A stretch of DNA of 64,000 bases from Simmondsia chinensis. Taxonomy: Eukaryota > Streptophyta > Magnoliopsida > Caryophyllales > Simmondsiaceae. Below the pieces are notes generated by a model that saw only the letters and a list, made by a program, of their open reading frames with translations, did not search any database and was not told where the DNA came from. Below, in pieces: positions 12,104 through 23,898 of the stretch; the stretch's first letter is position 1; every line of letters starts with the position of its first letter. The translations under genes and the position numbers were made by a program. The stretch is from assembly GCA_018398585.1 (NCBI GenBank), contig JAGTTD010000007.1:7447320-7511319 (forward strand). Reading direction: 5' to 3'.

Positions 12104-12328
12104 TCATCCGTAAGCCAGATGTCGTTGTTTTTCAATCGATACCAAAACTGACCCGTACTGGCAGTCAAAAAAGTGAAATCCATTCGTTGATCCTCAGGTA
12201 ACTAGAGGGGAGTCTTCAAATTTCTATAATATATAATAAGAGGCATGATATATAGGCATCCCATATGAAAGTTACAATCTCGAAACATTTCCATACTGAT
12301 TATCAAAAAGCATAGTGTTATTACGCAC
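12104..12328 (-). other. Exon and small introns of the Ulp1-like gene
   Basis: On the minus strand 12215-12103 encodes EDQRMDFTFLTASTGQFWYR and then LKNNDIWLTDE, the segment that precedes the Ulp1 catalytic domain in plant MULE-borne genes. The rest (12216-12328) is AT-rich and probably intronic. Confidence 0.5.
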
Positions 12329-14391
12329 TCACTTCTTAACCTTTGTGTGGAAACTTTTGTAAAAATCTTCAAGCTCTTTTTGTTGTTCTTTGGAGGGAGG
12401 TTGGAATGGATCTAAGGGTAGAACCGGTTCTTGTAGAGAAGCCGTCCTCCTTGGCCGTTTGCTCTTACTCTCAGCAGTCCATTCATCACCTTTGTATTTG
12501 GGGTTTTGCTTGGGGTCCCTCCTCTGGTGTTCCAATTCTCATAGTGTCTTGGACAATGTCACCAAGCAAGCATCGTCATCCAAATCTGTTGACATTGGTT
12601 GCTTGAAGACATTTCCCTCATCCCTGGGTTGGCAGATCAAATATCAAAGTGAATAAACTTCAACATGCATGAAAAAATACTCACTAAATTGGGATAGTAA
12701 CAAAGATCCGTAGTGACTTATACAGTATGTGGATGGAGAAATAATACAGTATGGGGAGTTGTGACATGCGGCAATCGGTATGAAAGCTCTTGAATCTTAG
12801 CCTCGTGAGCTTCAAACCTTTGTTCATATGCTTGCAACAGATCCTTTTGCGCTTGAATCTCGCTCTTGTTTAACTGGATCTGTTGCTGTTGTTCTTCAAG
12901 TATGATTTCAAATTGAAGGTTTATTTGCCACATGCTTTCCATTTCTTTCTCCATCGCTTCAAGTCTCTTAATAACCTATAGTATGTCCTTCAAATAGTCA
13001 TAAAATTGAATTTAACTAATATGATACGTACAAGAACAAATGCAATTGTATAAACACAAAATGAATTGTGAATACCGATTGAAAGGCCAAATTTGTTGAC
13101 GTAGTAGATGGTTCATAGGGGGATGTGGGCAAGGAGTGTTGAGTAGCCAACGGTTTTGGATCAAAGTTTGGATCTACTGGCATTGCCCCATCATGAGTTT
13201 GAACTCCCACTTCACCATCCTCAACAATGGGAATGCCTTGTAGATTAGGCTGACTGGCTTCCGCACTCGTCAGTCTAATCGGTTCAGCATTCAATCGCTG
13301 ATCAAAGGAAGATACATCATATGAACGTTAATCAAAGTACCAAATAGTAATTCTAATGCAATTGATATCAAAAGACTAATGGTAAAACAGTATCAAAAAG
13401 TTGTATTATTACTTGATCAAACACTGTTGACAGTAGAGCGGTGTACGAACCCTTTTTGCCCATTTCCGAGTTAAGGATTTGCCCAAGAGATTGATTTCCA
13501 ATCCACACCACCCAAACCGTGGCCAGTTCTAGAATGGTTTACATGGCAAATATGGAAACTACATCGTAGAACCCGTGGACGGAGTGGGTCTTTTCCAAAC
13601 CATCTTGCTTTTTTGCTACGAAATCCTTGAGTTTCCGCACCAAGAATTTCCAGCATAAGGATTCCCAAGCAACACTGTTAAAAGAGTCCACGTCGTCCAC
13701 GAGGGCCAGGATGTTCGGGTCAATGACTGTTCTCTTATGTTTGGTGAACGGTAGACCCTCGACCAAGTAGGGAATAGCAAGCTTAACCTGGTCCTCCATA
13801 ATGGAGCAGGTACTGCATGCTTCAAGCAGCTGCTGCCTACTCATCTTCCCCCTTATGCCGTACTTGGCAATCAGCCTGTTGGAGCCACCGTGTAGATCTT
13901 CCACGCCAGTATATCTCAAGCCGGTTATAATACAAAATTCCTTCCTTCCGAGGTGCACTATCTTCCCACTAAACAAGAATGATAACTACTCGGGATTGGG
14001 TTGGCCACCTGGTGGAGACGAATAGTGTGAATCAGACTATGCCAGAAGCCGACATTAGTCTCACGCTGCTCAAGCAGACGCCCGACATTGTATTTTGAAA
14101 AAAGGGCAAGCTGTAATGCAAAACACTTTTAGTTAATAAGGGATCATAAATGTAATAGTAAAAAGTCAACATAATTCATATGGATACTGTATCAAACCTT
14201 GGAATTGTCGTCCTTTAAGATTTCCCTAATCTCCGTAATAGTTTTGGTTGATATTCCCATCAGGTTAACCTATAGGTATTTCCAGCAACTCCTAGTGAAA
14301 ATGTAACCAACCTCCACTTCTGATTGGCTCCTCTTGCGTGTCTCAAATGCCATCTCAAATAAAAGAAAAACATCACAAAACCCAAGATTAA

Positions 14392-17300
14392 ACTCATGAT
14401 ACACCATTAAAACCAACCATGCACGGTGTATGATTACTCATACACCACTAACGACTTGAAACACACCTAGACAAGTTGATTTCACACAATTAAAACCTAT
14501 CATACACGGTGTATGACTAATTATACACCATTGTTTACTTGTAACACACCAACACAAGTTGATTTTACACCATTAAAAGCAATCATACACGATGTATGAT
14601 CAATCATACACCATTGTATACTTAAAACACACTAAAATAAGTCGATTTTACACTATTAAAACCTATCATACATGGTGTATGATTAATCATACACCACCAT
14701 TGACTTAACACACACTAACACAAGTTGATTTTGCACCTTTAAAACCTATCATATACGGTGTATGATTAAACATACACCACTAATGACTTAAAACACACTA
14801 ACACAAGTTGATTTTACACCATTAAAACCTATCATACACAGTGTATAGTTAAACATATACCACTAATCACTAGAAACACACATAAACAAGTTGATTTCAT
14901 ACCATTAAAACTTATCCTATACGGTGTATGATTGATCATACACCACTAATTACTCAACACACACAAACACAAGTTGATTTTACACCATTAAAACCAATCA
15001 TACACCATGTATGATTGATCATACACCACTAATTACATAAAAAACATCTGCACTAGTTGGTTTTACACCATTAAAACCAATCATTCTGGGCGTATGATTA
15101 ATAATACACCACTGTTTATTCAACACACACTAACATAAGTTGATTTTACACCATTAAAACCAATCATACACCACTGTTTACTTAACACAGACTAACACAA
15201 GTTGATTTTACACCATTAAAACCTATCATACATGGTGTGTGGTTAAACATACGCCACTAATCAGTAGAAACACATATAAACTAGTTAGTTTTACACCATT
15301 AAAAGCAATCATGCACAGTGTATGATTGATCATACACTACTATTTCTTAAAACACACTTAGACAAGTTGGTTTTATACCATTAAAAAGCAATCATACACC
15401 ACTAATGACTTACAACAAACTAACAGAAGTTGATTTTACACCATTAAAACCTATCATACACGGTGTATGATTAAACATACACCACTAATCGGTAGAAACA
15501 CGCATAAATTAGTTGGTTTTACAACACAAAAAGCAATCATACAGGGTGTATAATTGATCATACACTACTGTTTACTCGAAACACACCTAAACAAGTTGAT
15601 TCTACACTTTTAAAAGCAATCATACATGGTGTATGATTAATCACACACCACTAATGACTTAACACACACTAACACAAGTTGATTTTACACCGTTAAAACC
15701 TATCATACACGGTGTATGGTTAAACATACACCACTAATCACTAGAAACACACATAAACAAGTTGGTTTTACACCATTAAAAGAAATCATACACGGTATAT
15801 GATCGATCATACACCACTAATTACATAACACACACTAACACCCGTTGATTTTACACCGTTAAAACCTATCACACACGGTGTGTGGTTAAACATACACCAC
15901 AAATCACTAGGAGCACACATAAACAAGTTGATTTCACACCATTTGGACTAATCATACACGGTGTATGATTGGTCAAACACCACTAATGATTTGAAAGACA
16001 CTAAAACAAGTTGATTTTACACCATTAAAACCAATCATATACGGTGTATGATTAATCATACACCACTGTTTAATTGAAACACACTAACAGAAGTTAATTT
16101 TACACAGTTAAAACCTATTATACACGGTGTATGGTTAAAAATACATCACTAATCACTAGAAACACACATAAACAAGTTGATTTCACGCCATTTAAATCAC
16201 TAATCATACACCACTGTTTATTTAACACACACTAACATAAGTTGATTTTACATAGTTAAAACCTATCATACATGGTGTATGGTTAAACATACACCACTAA
16301 TCACTAGAAACACAAATAAACAGGTTGATTTCACAGCATTTAGACCAATCATACATGGTGTCTGATTGATCATACACCACTAATGAGTTGAGAGACACTA
16401 AAACAAGTTGATTTTACACCATTAAAACCAATCATACACGGTGTATGATTAATCTTACACCACTGTTTACTTAACACAAACTAACATAAGTTGATTTTAC
16501 ACCATTAAAACCTATCATACACAGTGTAAGGTTAAACATACACCACTAATCACTAGAAACACACATAAGCAAGTTGATTTTATACCATTAAAACCTATCA
16601 TACACGGTGTATGATTGACCATATACCACTAATTACTTAACACACACAAACACAAGTTGATTTTACACCATTAAAACCAATCATACACCGTGTATGATTG
16701 ATCATACATCACTAATTACTTAAAAAACATCTACACAAGTTGGTTTTACACCATTAAAACCAATCATACACGGTGTATGATTGATCACACACAACTGTTT
16801 ACTCAACACACGCTAATATAAGTTGATTTTACACCATTAAAACCAATCATACACGGTGTATGATTAATCATAAACCACTGTTTACTTAACACACACTAAC
16901 ACAAGTTGATTTTACACCATTAAAACCTATCATACGCGGTGTATGGTTAAACATACGCCACTAATCTATAGAAACACACAAAAACTAGTTGGTTTTACAC
17001 CATTAAAAGCTATCATATATTGTGTATGATTGATCATACACCACTATTTATTTGAAACACACTTAGGCAAGTTAGTTTTACACTATTAAAAGCAATCATA
17101 TACGGTGTGTGATTAGTCATACACTACTAATGACTTAAAGCACACTAACACAAGTTGATTTTACACCCATTGAAGCCTATTATACTTGGTGTATGATTAA
17201 ATATACACCACTAATCAGTAGAAACGCACCTAAACTAGTTGGTTTTACAACATTAAAAGCAATCGTACGTGGTGTATGATTCATCATACACTGCTTTTTA

Positions 17301-19490
17301 CTCGAAACACACCTAGACAAGTTGGTTTTACACTATCAAAAGCAATCATAAACGGTGTATGATGAATCACATACCGCTAATGACTTAGCACACACTAACA
17401 CAAGTTGATTTTACACCGTTAAAACCTATCATACATGTGTATAGTTAAACATACACCACTAATCAGTAGAAATACACATAAATAAGTTGGTTTTACACCA
17501 TTAAAAGCAATCATACACGGTGTATGATTGATCATACACCACTAATTACTTAACACACACTAACACACGTTGATTTTACACCATTAAAGCCCATCACACA
17601 CGGTGTGTGGTTAAATATACACCACTAATCACTTGAAACACACATAAGCAAGTTGATTTTACACCATTTAGACCAATCATACACGGTGTATGATCAATCA
17701 TACACCACTAATGACTTGAAAGACACTAAAACAAGTTGATTTTGCACCATTAAAACTAATCATACACGGTGTATGATTAATCATACACCACTGTTTATTT
17801 GACACACACTAACATAAGTTGATTTTACACAGTTAAAACCTATCATACATGGTGTATGGTTAAAAATATGCCACTAATCACTAGAAACACACATAAACAA
17901 GTTGATTTCACGCCATTTAAACCACTAATCACACACTACTGTTTACTTGACATACACTAACATAAGTTGATTTTACACAATAAAAACCTATCATATATGG
18001 TGTATGGTTAAACATACACCACTAATCACTAGAAACACACATAAACAAGTTGATTTCACAGCATTTAGACCAATCATACACGGTGTCTGATTGATCATAC
18101 ACCACTAATGACTTGAGAGACACTAAAACAAGTTGATTTTATACCATTAAAACCAACCATACACGGTGTATGATTAATCATATACCACTGTTTATTTAAC
18201 ACACATTAACATAAGTTGATTTTACACCATTAAAACCTATCATACACAGTGTATGGTTAAACATACACCACTAATAACTGGAAACACACATAAACAAGTT
18301 GATTTTATACCATTAAGCCCTATCATATACGGTGTATGATTGATCATACACTACTAATTACTTAACACACACAAACACAAGTCGATTTTGCACCATTAAA
18401 ACCAATCACACACCATGTATGATTGATCATACACCACTAATTACTTAAAAAACATCTACACAAGTTGGTTTTACGCCATTAAAACCAATCATATACGGTG
18501 TATAATTAATCATACACAACTGTTTACTTAACACACATTAACATAAGTTGATTTTTCACCATTAAAACCAATCATACACTGCGTATGATTAATCATAAAC
18601 CACTGTTTACTTAACACACACTAGCACAAGTTGATTTTACACCATTAAAACCTATCATACACAGTGTATGGTTAAACATACGCCACTAATCAGTAGAAAC
18701 ACACATAAACTAGTTGGTTTTACACAATTAAAAGCAATCATACACCGTGTATAATTGATCATACACCACTATTTAATTTAAACACACTTAGGCAAGTTGG
18801 TTTTACACTATTAAAGGCAATCATACACGGTGTGTGATTAGTCATACACCACTAATGACTTAAAATACACTAACACAAGTTCATTTTGCACCATTGAATC
18901 CTATCATACACGGTGTATGATTAAACATACACCACAAATTAGTATAAACACACATAAACTAGTTGGTTTTACAACATTAAAAGCAATCATACATGGTGCA
19001 TGATTAATCGTACACCACTATTTACTTGAAACAGGCCTAGACAAGTGGTTTTACACTATTAAAAGCAATCATACACCACTAATGACTTAACACACACTAA
19101 CACAAGTTGATTTTACACCGTTAAAACCTATCATACACGGTGTATGGTTAAACATACACAATTAATCAGTAGAAACACACATAAACTAGTTGGTTTTACA
19201 CCATTAAAAGTAATCATACACGATGTATGATTGATCATACACTACTAATTACTTAACACACACTAACACAAGTTAATTTTACACCGTTAAAACTTATTAC
19301 ACACGGTGTATGGTTAAGCATGCACCACTAATCACTAGAATCACACATAAACAAGTTGATTTCACACCATTTAGACCAATCATACATGGTGTATGATTGA
19401 TCATACACCACTAATGACTTAAAACACACCAAGAGAAAATGATTTCACACCATTTAAACCAATCATACACGGTGCATGATTGGTTTAAGA
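14392..19490 (-). repeat. Right satellite array, about 60 monomers
   Basis: The longest array, all in minus orientation. Plus-strand consensus: CACTAATCACTAGAAACACA, CATAAACAAGTTGATTTTAC, ACCATTAAAACCTATCATAC, ACGGTGTATGATTGATCATACAC. Several variants alternate (GTATGGTTAAACATACACCA, AAAAGCAATCATACA, CACTGTTTACTTAACACACA) and the same order returns: blocks around 14,990-16,070 resemble blocks around 16,600-17,760 and 18,380-19,400, which points to multi-unit amplification. The array lies upstream of the Ulp1-like ATG; a splice-acceptor-like TTTTCTTTTATTTGAG directly precedes it, so the array may lie in a 5' UTR intron. Confidence 0.9.
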
Positions 19491-20150
19491 CCATTAATGA
19501 CTTGAAGCAACCAGCAAAAATGATATTACACCTTTTAATGACTATTAGCACACCAACACTATACGATAGTGATCCATTTTCAACACTTACACGCCCTGTA
19601 TCAACTATCATACACCATTTATGCTTTACCGTCAACATCTGCTTTCCACCCCCAAATTTACACAACGTACAGGCAAATATTACTAAAAACCGATTCAACC
19701 ACCACACAAATACAAAAAACGCAGGATCAATGAGGAACAATAAAGTTAATCAGCCACGGAATCAAATAAACAAGCCAGTATAGAAACCTCACTCAAAATA
19801 CACTAACCCTTACTCATAACACCAATAACAGCAAAACCCTAAACCCAAAAAAAAAACCCTAAACCCAAAAAAAAATCCTAACCAATACTGGGCTAGTACA
19901 ACACATGAAACAATCGTATATAAATTTCCCTCAAACAACCCTAACAAACAACCAAGAGAAAACAAACACACACTAATGAAATCGGTGTTACCTTTTTGGA
20001 AATGGTGATTAAACCCTAGTTGAACAAGGTGCAGGGACGAAATGCAACGGTTGGTGAGGGACGTGACAACGAGAGCAAGGATAAAGTGAGCGAAGACAAG
20101 GTCTAATGGAAGACATGGGAACTCGAAGGTCACAACGGCTTGGAAAACTG
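19491..20150 (-). promoter_or_regulatory. Putative 5' leader exon and intron start of the Ulp1-like gene, with two teloboxes
   Basis: Read on the minus strand, about 20150-19992 is pyrimidine-rich leader-like sequence ending CCAAAAAG|GTAACACC, a good plant donor with the intron starting at 19991. Two copies of the telobox AAACCCTAAACCC lie at about 19834-19846 and 19855-19866, each followed by an A-run; teloboxes are known plant regulatory motifs near transcription starts. The intron would run ~5.6 kb through the satellite array to the ATG at 14353. A weak 107-codon frame here is not claimed as coding. Confidence 0.35.
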
Positions 20151-20222
20151 GAAGGTTACAACATGTGGAAAGAAGAGAGATTGTATGGGAAATGGGTGTA
20201 AAAGGAGAGAGAGGTGATGCAG

Positions 20223-20268
<46 letters not shown>

Positions 20269-20461
20269 AAATGGGAGGGAAATAATGGGGGCGAGGAGAT
20301 AGGATGTTTTTGGAGAGGGGAGAGAGTTGCATTAAATGAGGGGAGAGAAGGGGAGAGAGAGAGTGGACGTTGGGGGGTTAAAAGACAGGGGCAAAATGGT
20401 CATAAAGGGTTGGTTTAGTGAAATAGAGGTTCAAAATAGATTAAATTGGGGGGGGGGGGGG
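20223..20461. repeat. GA microsatellite, purine-rich stretch and G14 run; candidate right end of the MULE
   Basis: A (GA)n tract near 20225-20260 is followed by purine-rich sequence, then AGGGGCAAAATGGTCATAAA (20384-20403) and a G14 run at 20448-20461. The GGCAAAATGGTCAT string resembles ends of many plant DNA transposons, so the element may end between here and 20520. Without the left end no inverted repeat can be paired. Confidence 0.35.
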
Positions 20462-21935
20462 TCTGTTTGGTACGATTTCTCAAGAATATATGACAGTTGC
20501 ATGAAGAGAATCTTTTTATAGTTGGACTTTGTTCTTTTTTTTTAAAAAAATATTTTCAAAAATAATTTTTTCCTTTAGTGTTTCATTCATCTTATAGATT
20601 AAATAATTCTGTTATGTAACTTTGTTTTGATTTTCATTTGATCTATTTGAGAATGAAATGAAGCTAAAGATATGAAATTAGGTCGAAAAATATTCTCTCT
20701 TTCATTTCAGAAACAGGTCAACTTACTTCTGTGAAGGAAGATATTTTCGTTAGATTATTATTTTACTTGTACAAAATTGAAGTAGGACAAGATTTGTTGT
20801 GTAGCGGTTTGGGTTTTCCGACCCCATGTGTTTGTAGCCCTAATCAGGGTTAAAAAATAATGCTCGTTACCAGTTAAAAAATACATTCGCTTGTGAGTTG
20901 TTCTTGAAACCCACCTATCTGCCTACTTGGACTTGTCGCTCTCTCCCATTTGTGACTTTGCAAATCTCAATAATAATTAGTAAAACCTATATAAAATGCA
21001 CAGGAGTGTAAGAGGAAACAGAGTAAGGCAAAACCAAAAGAAAGCACAAAGGAGCTACCTAAATGACACACACCTAAGAAGGCCTACCCGAACAACCGAG
21101 AAGGCTACCCCGACACAAACCCTAAAAGGTCAAGAGAGGCCAAAACATCCAATAACAACTTACAAAAACATCACACCAAAATAGAAACAAGAATACGCAA
21201 CACAAAAGATAAAAAACACCAAAAGCTTCCACATAAAACACCAAAATGAAGCTTATGGGTTGGGACCCAAATTGGATTGGATCCTAGGCAGATGACCTAT
21301 TAAAGTTTTCTAACACAAGGTTGACGACATTTTAACTGTTCTATTCTCCTCCACAATGATTAGTTTATCTCCCTCAATTGTACAATTCGAAATTAATTCA
21401 TATATAGGTGTTTAATACTTTTCTTTTACCATTAAAGAGTTAAATACAAAAACTAATTTTTTGGAGTATAGTTAAATACCATTTTTTTTCCAATGACCAA
21501 CTAATGCAATCAATTACGTAATTAAAGGATGAACATCCATCCAAAGGAGAAACTAATGATTTAAGCGAATGCTTTCTCTAGGAGAATAATAGAGAATTGC
21601 ACCTCGTAGTTAGGTTCAGGCTTCAATCAAGCAACCTGTATCCTATGCAAAAGACGTGCAAATTTTAGTTGGATCGGTCGTTTAATCTATGAAGGATTAT
21701 ATGGATGAAAAACGTGGAAGACCCAAACAATAAAAAAGGTTCCAATCAATGTTAAAAAAAAAGGGTAATACTAATAGTCAATAGCACGCATTCTCAACCA
21801 CGTGGGGTCTCAAAAGGGACAAAGGTATTTAGAGCATTGCAAAACCAAATGATAAAACAAGGTAGACCAATGTGCGAGACTTCCAACGAAGTGGAGTTTG
21901 ATAAATATTAGAGTACATATACTTTATATCCTGGG
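20462..21935. other. AT-rich spacer, no feature recognised
   Basis: About 1.5 kb of unique-looking AT-rich sequence. A 62-codon basic open frame at 20996-21184 has no recognisable motif and sits in a lysine- and threonine-rich composition typical of chance frames. No RNA gene, repeat array or transposon end was identified. Confidence 0.4.
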
Positions 21936-21939
21936 TTCA

Positions 21940-23245
21940 AGGATAAGGTAGATGGCTCGATTGAATGTGCATAAAGCATGCTATGTAGGCATACCCAACA
22001 ACCGGGTGTTGACTATGATGAGATCTTCAACCTTGTCATCAAGCCCAATATTTAGACTTGTTCTCTCTGTTCTTGTTAGTTTTTCCAAGACCATATGATG
22101 CCTTTCTTCTTGGCTTCCTCAATGAGAAAATATACATGAAGTAATCTCGTATATTTGTTCACCTCGTCCTTCCTGGTCATGCGTGTCGTTCGCGTAAGGC
22201 AACTTATAATCTCAAACAGGCACCTCGAGATTGGTTTGATTCAACACTTTATTCCTTCAATTTGGTTTTTAGTACGCATACACTAATCCTTGACTACTTC
22301 TAATTTATTACACTCATTAGGGATTATGTTGCTTCTTTATGCATTGATGACATTTTAGCCAACTTTGACTTACTCAACCTGGTCACAGGCCTCTTAGAAA
22401 CACGCTCCTTTCATTATGCTACGAAAGATTTAGGGGATCTGCACTACTTCCTTAGGATCCAGGCACCACACCCATTTCTTTACTCTCTCCCATCATAAAT
22501 ATGTCACTAATTTGTTAACTTGATTCGATATGGATCATGCCAAATCACTAAGACATCCTACCTCCTCAGACCAATCTCTCACATCATGATGGAGAGTTAC
22601 TAGCTGACCCGATTCTGTATCTAAGTGAGGTAGATGGGCTACAGTACCTCACCTTCACTAGATCGAATAATTTTTGTTGTTGTTAATCTTGTAAGTCAAT
22701 TCCGACATTGTCCATGGAACCACATCTACAGGTAGTCAAGCCGATCCTTCGCTACCTGAAAGGCATGGTTGGCCATGGTCTCTTATATTGGCCAAGCCGT
22801 GATGTTCGGATCATGATATCTGTTGATGCTTTTTTTTGGGGGGGGGGGGGGGGGGGGGGGGTGTCGTGTCCCGATGGTAGACGGACCACTTCAAGCTTTG
22901 CTATCTTTCTGGATCAAATCTCATCTCATGGATGGCTAATAAGCAAACCTACGATGTCCAAATCCACTACTAAATTGGAGTATTGATTCTTGACTTACTA
23001 TGTTCATGAGACTTACTAGGTTCGCCATCTTCTAGGTGATATTGGCATGTTCTTTCGTCACACATGGACCTTAGATGTGTTGACATTTCTGCCATGTATC
23101 TCTCAGTGAATCCCATTGCTCACAATCGTTATCACATGTCAATGTTGATTTCCATTATGTTAAGGAAACATAGGTCAAGGGTGATATTCTGGTTCAACGT
23201 ATACCTATTAAAGGCCAGTTAACTGACATCTTCACCAATTAGATT
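21940..23245 (+). pseudogene. Ty1/copia reverse transcriptase - RNase H relic
   Basis: A badly decayed pol fragment. In order and across several frames: THTQQPGVDYDEIF-like RT start (about 21990), GFLNEKIYMK (22110), ATYNLKQAPRDWF (22195), a weakened active-site region SLCIDDILANF (22335, first residue of YVDD changed), HYATKDLGDLHYFL (22415), then ILRYLKGMVGHGLLYWPS (22745), the RNase H core broken by a T8G24 run, and a final GQLTDIFTN near 23215. No LTRs are visible on either side, so this is an isolated internal fragment with many stops and frameshifts. Confidence 0.75.
22830..22861 (+). repeat. T8G24 homopolymer inside the RNase H relic
   Basis: Eight T then 24 G replace the expected Asp-Trp-Ala-Gly stretch between SVDA and CPDGRRTTSS. 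A G run of this length can adopt quadruplex forms and is prone to length change, and its reported length may carry sequencing error. Confidence 0.8.
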
Positions 23246-23625
23246 ATTTATTTTTTTTACAATTTATCTATGATTTCATCGGATCAGATTTAGATACCTT
23301 ATTATTAGATACTAATTCTATCATATTTATCCTAGGACTATTTTTTATCTTATATGTTCTTTTCTATATATATATATATATAACTAACATTGTTGACAAC
23401 AACATTAATTTTTAACAACGTTGACTTATGTGACCCTTGTTGAATAAGGAAATGTATAAGGGCATGTTCAGCATTTTTTAATTAGAATTTTTGAGAAATT
23501 AAAAAAACTAAGTTTTGGTTGTAATTTTTTCTTATTTTATTTTTAGTTTTCATTTAAATTAAGAAAAATAAAATGTAAAGTTAAACTGAGGGTAATAAGT
23601 AATGCAAAACTTCATGGCTCATCGC
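23246..23625. other. AT-rich spacer with short TA microsatellite
   Basis: Contains a (TA)n tract near 23367-23382 and otherwise unremarkable AT-rich sequence up to the tRNA-like gene. No coding signal. Confidence 0.4.
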
Positions 23626-23698
23626 GGTTCCATGGTGTAGTGGTTAGCACTTCTGGACTTTGAATCCAGCGACCTGGGTTCGACTCCGGGTGGGACCT
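23626..23698 (+). tRNA. tRNA-Gln (anticodon TTG), possibly a pseudogene
   Basis: The sequence starts GGTTCCATGGTGTAGTGGTT and folds as a cloverleaf: acceptor GGTTCCA with TGGGACC (one G-U pair), anticodon stem CTGGA/TCCAG around CTTTGAA, and T loop TTCGACT. The TTG anticodon reads CAA, Gln. Two features are unusual: two bases instead of one between the D stem and anticodon stem (73 nt against the usual 72), and a G-G mismatch in the T stem (CTGGG with CCGGG). A T-run that could stop Pol III comes only at about 23725. It may be a lightly damaged copy or a nuclear gene with low activity. Confidence 0.7.
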
Positions 23699-23898
23699 CT
23701 TATCTTACGACTTTAATTAAATTATTTTTTTGACGAATACTACATTTAGAAGAATATATATATAAATCCAGTAGGTATAAATTATATAAAATTAATCTTA
23801 AATATAATTTTTTGTGATCAGATCATTCATTGTAATACAAATTGTGTGTACTTAATGTTGTGATAATATTCTTACATGCATTTATAAAATATATTTAG

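Larger units (their letters stand above)
10041..14353 (-). pseudogene. DUF1985 / coiled-coil / Ulp1-like SUMO protease gene of the MULE, broken
   Basis: Ulp1-family C48 cysteine proteases cleave SUMO; plant MULEs often carry relatives of unknown benefit. Likely start ATG 14353 (MAFETRKRSQSEVEV). Exons I can outline: 14353-14198; from 14110 through a DUF1985 domain (13976-13539: FSGKIVHLGRKEFCIITGL, later VDDVDSFNS and WESLCWKFLV); an acidic linker (13294-13073); a coiled coil (about 12980-12720, rich in Gln and Glu); a basic exon (12535-12329); 12215-12103 ending WLTDE; and the Ulp1 exon from 10604. Ulp1 motifs: VYMPINQTDCHWFLAAIHF with the catalytic His, then VFHSL where Asp is expected (His codon 10284-10286). 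A 10-bp tandem duplication (10201-10220) shifts the frame; TAA 10100-10102 follows; GYD then runs into IY, so the expected Cys-Gly is missing. The protease is dead. Exon borders are my predictions. Confidence 0.8.
1..20420. mobile_element. Giant Mutator-like element (MULE) with satellite arrays, left end outside window
   Basis: I group this whole stretch as one element because an ~83-bp monomer found nowhere else in the window surrounds and interrupts two convergent transposon genes, a mudrA-type transposase (plus) and a DUF1985/Ulp1-like gene (minus). Monomers run in plus orientation from 1 to 9357 and in minus orientation from about 10608 to 19490, so the element is broadly a palindrome with its turning point in the spacer 9358-10040. 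MULEs carrying Ulp1-like genes are known in plants (the KAONASHI group), which supports the pairing. The right border is uncertain: monomers stop near 19490, followed by a leader-like stretch and then a G-rich end (20385-20461) resembling common plant transposon termini. The left border is not visible, so terminal inverted repeats and target duplication cannot be tested. Confidence 0.7.

Noticed and set aside
14392..19490. Centromeric satellite
   Set aside because: The same monomer lies in introns and flanks of the two MULE genes and flips direction with them, so it belongs to the element.
19411..19783. Overlapping open frames on both strands at the array edge
   Set aside because: Composition follows degenerate monomers; no domain and no conserved start.
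19834..19866. Interstitial telomere
   Set aside because: Only two short AAACCCTAAACCC units separated by A-runs; fits regulatory teloboxes, too short for a telomeric tract.
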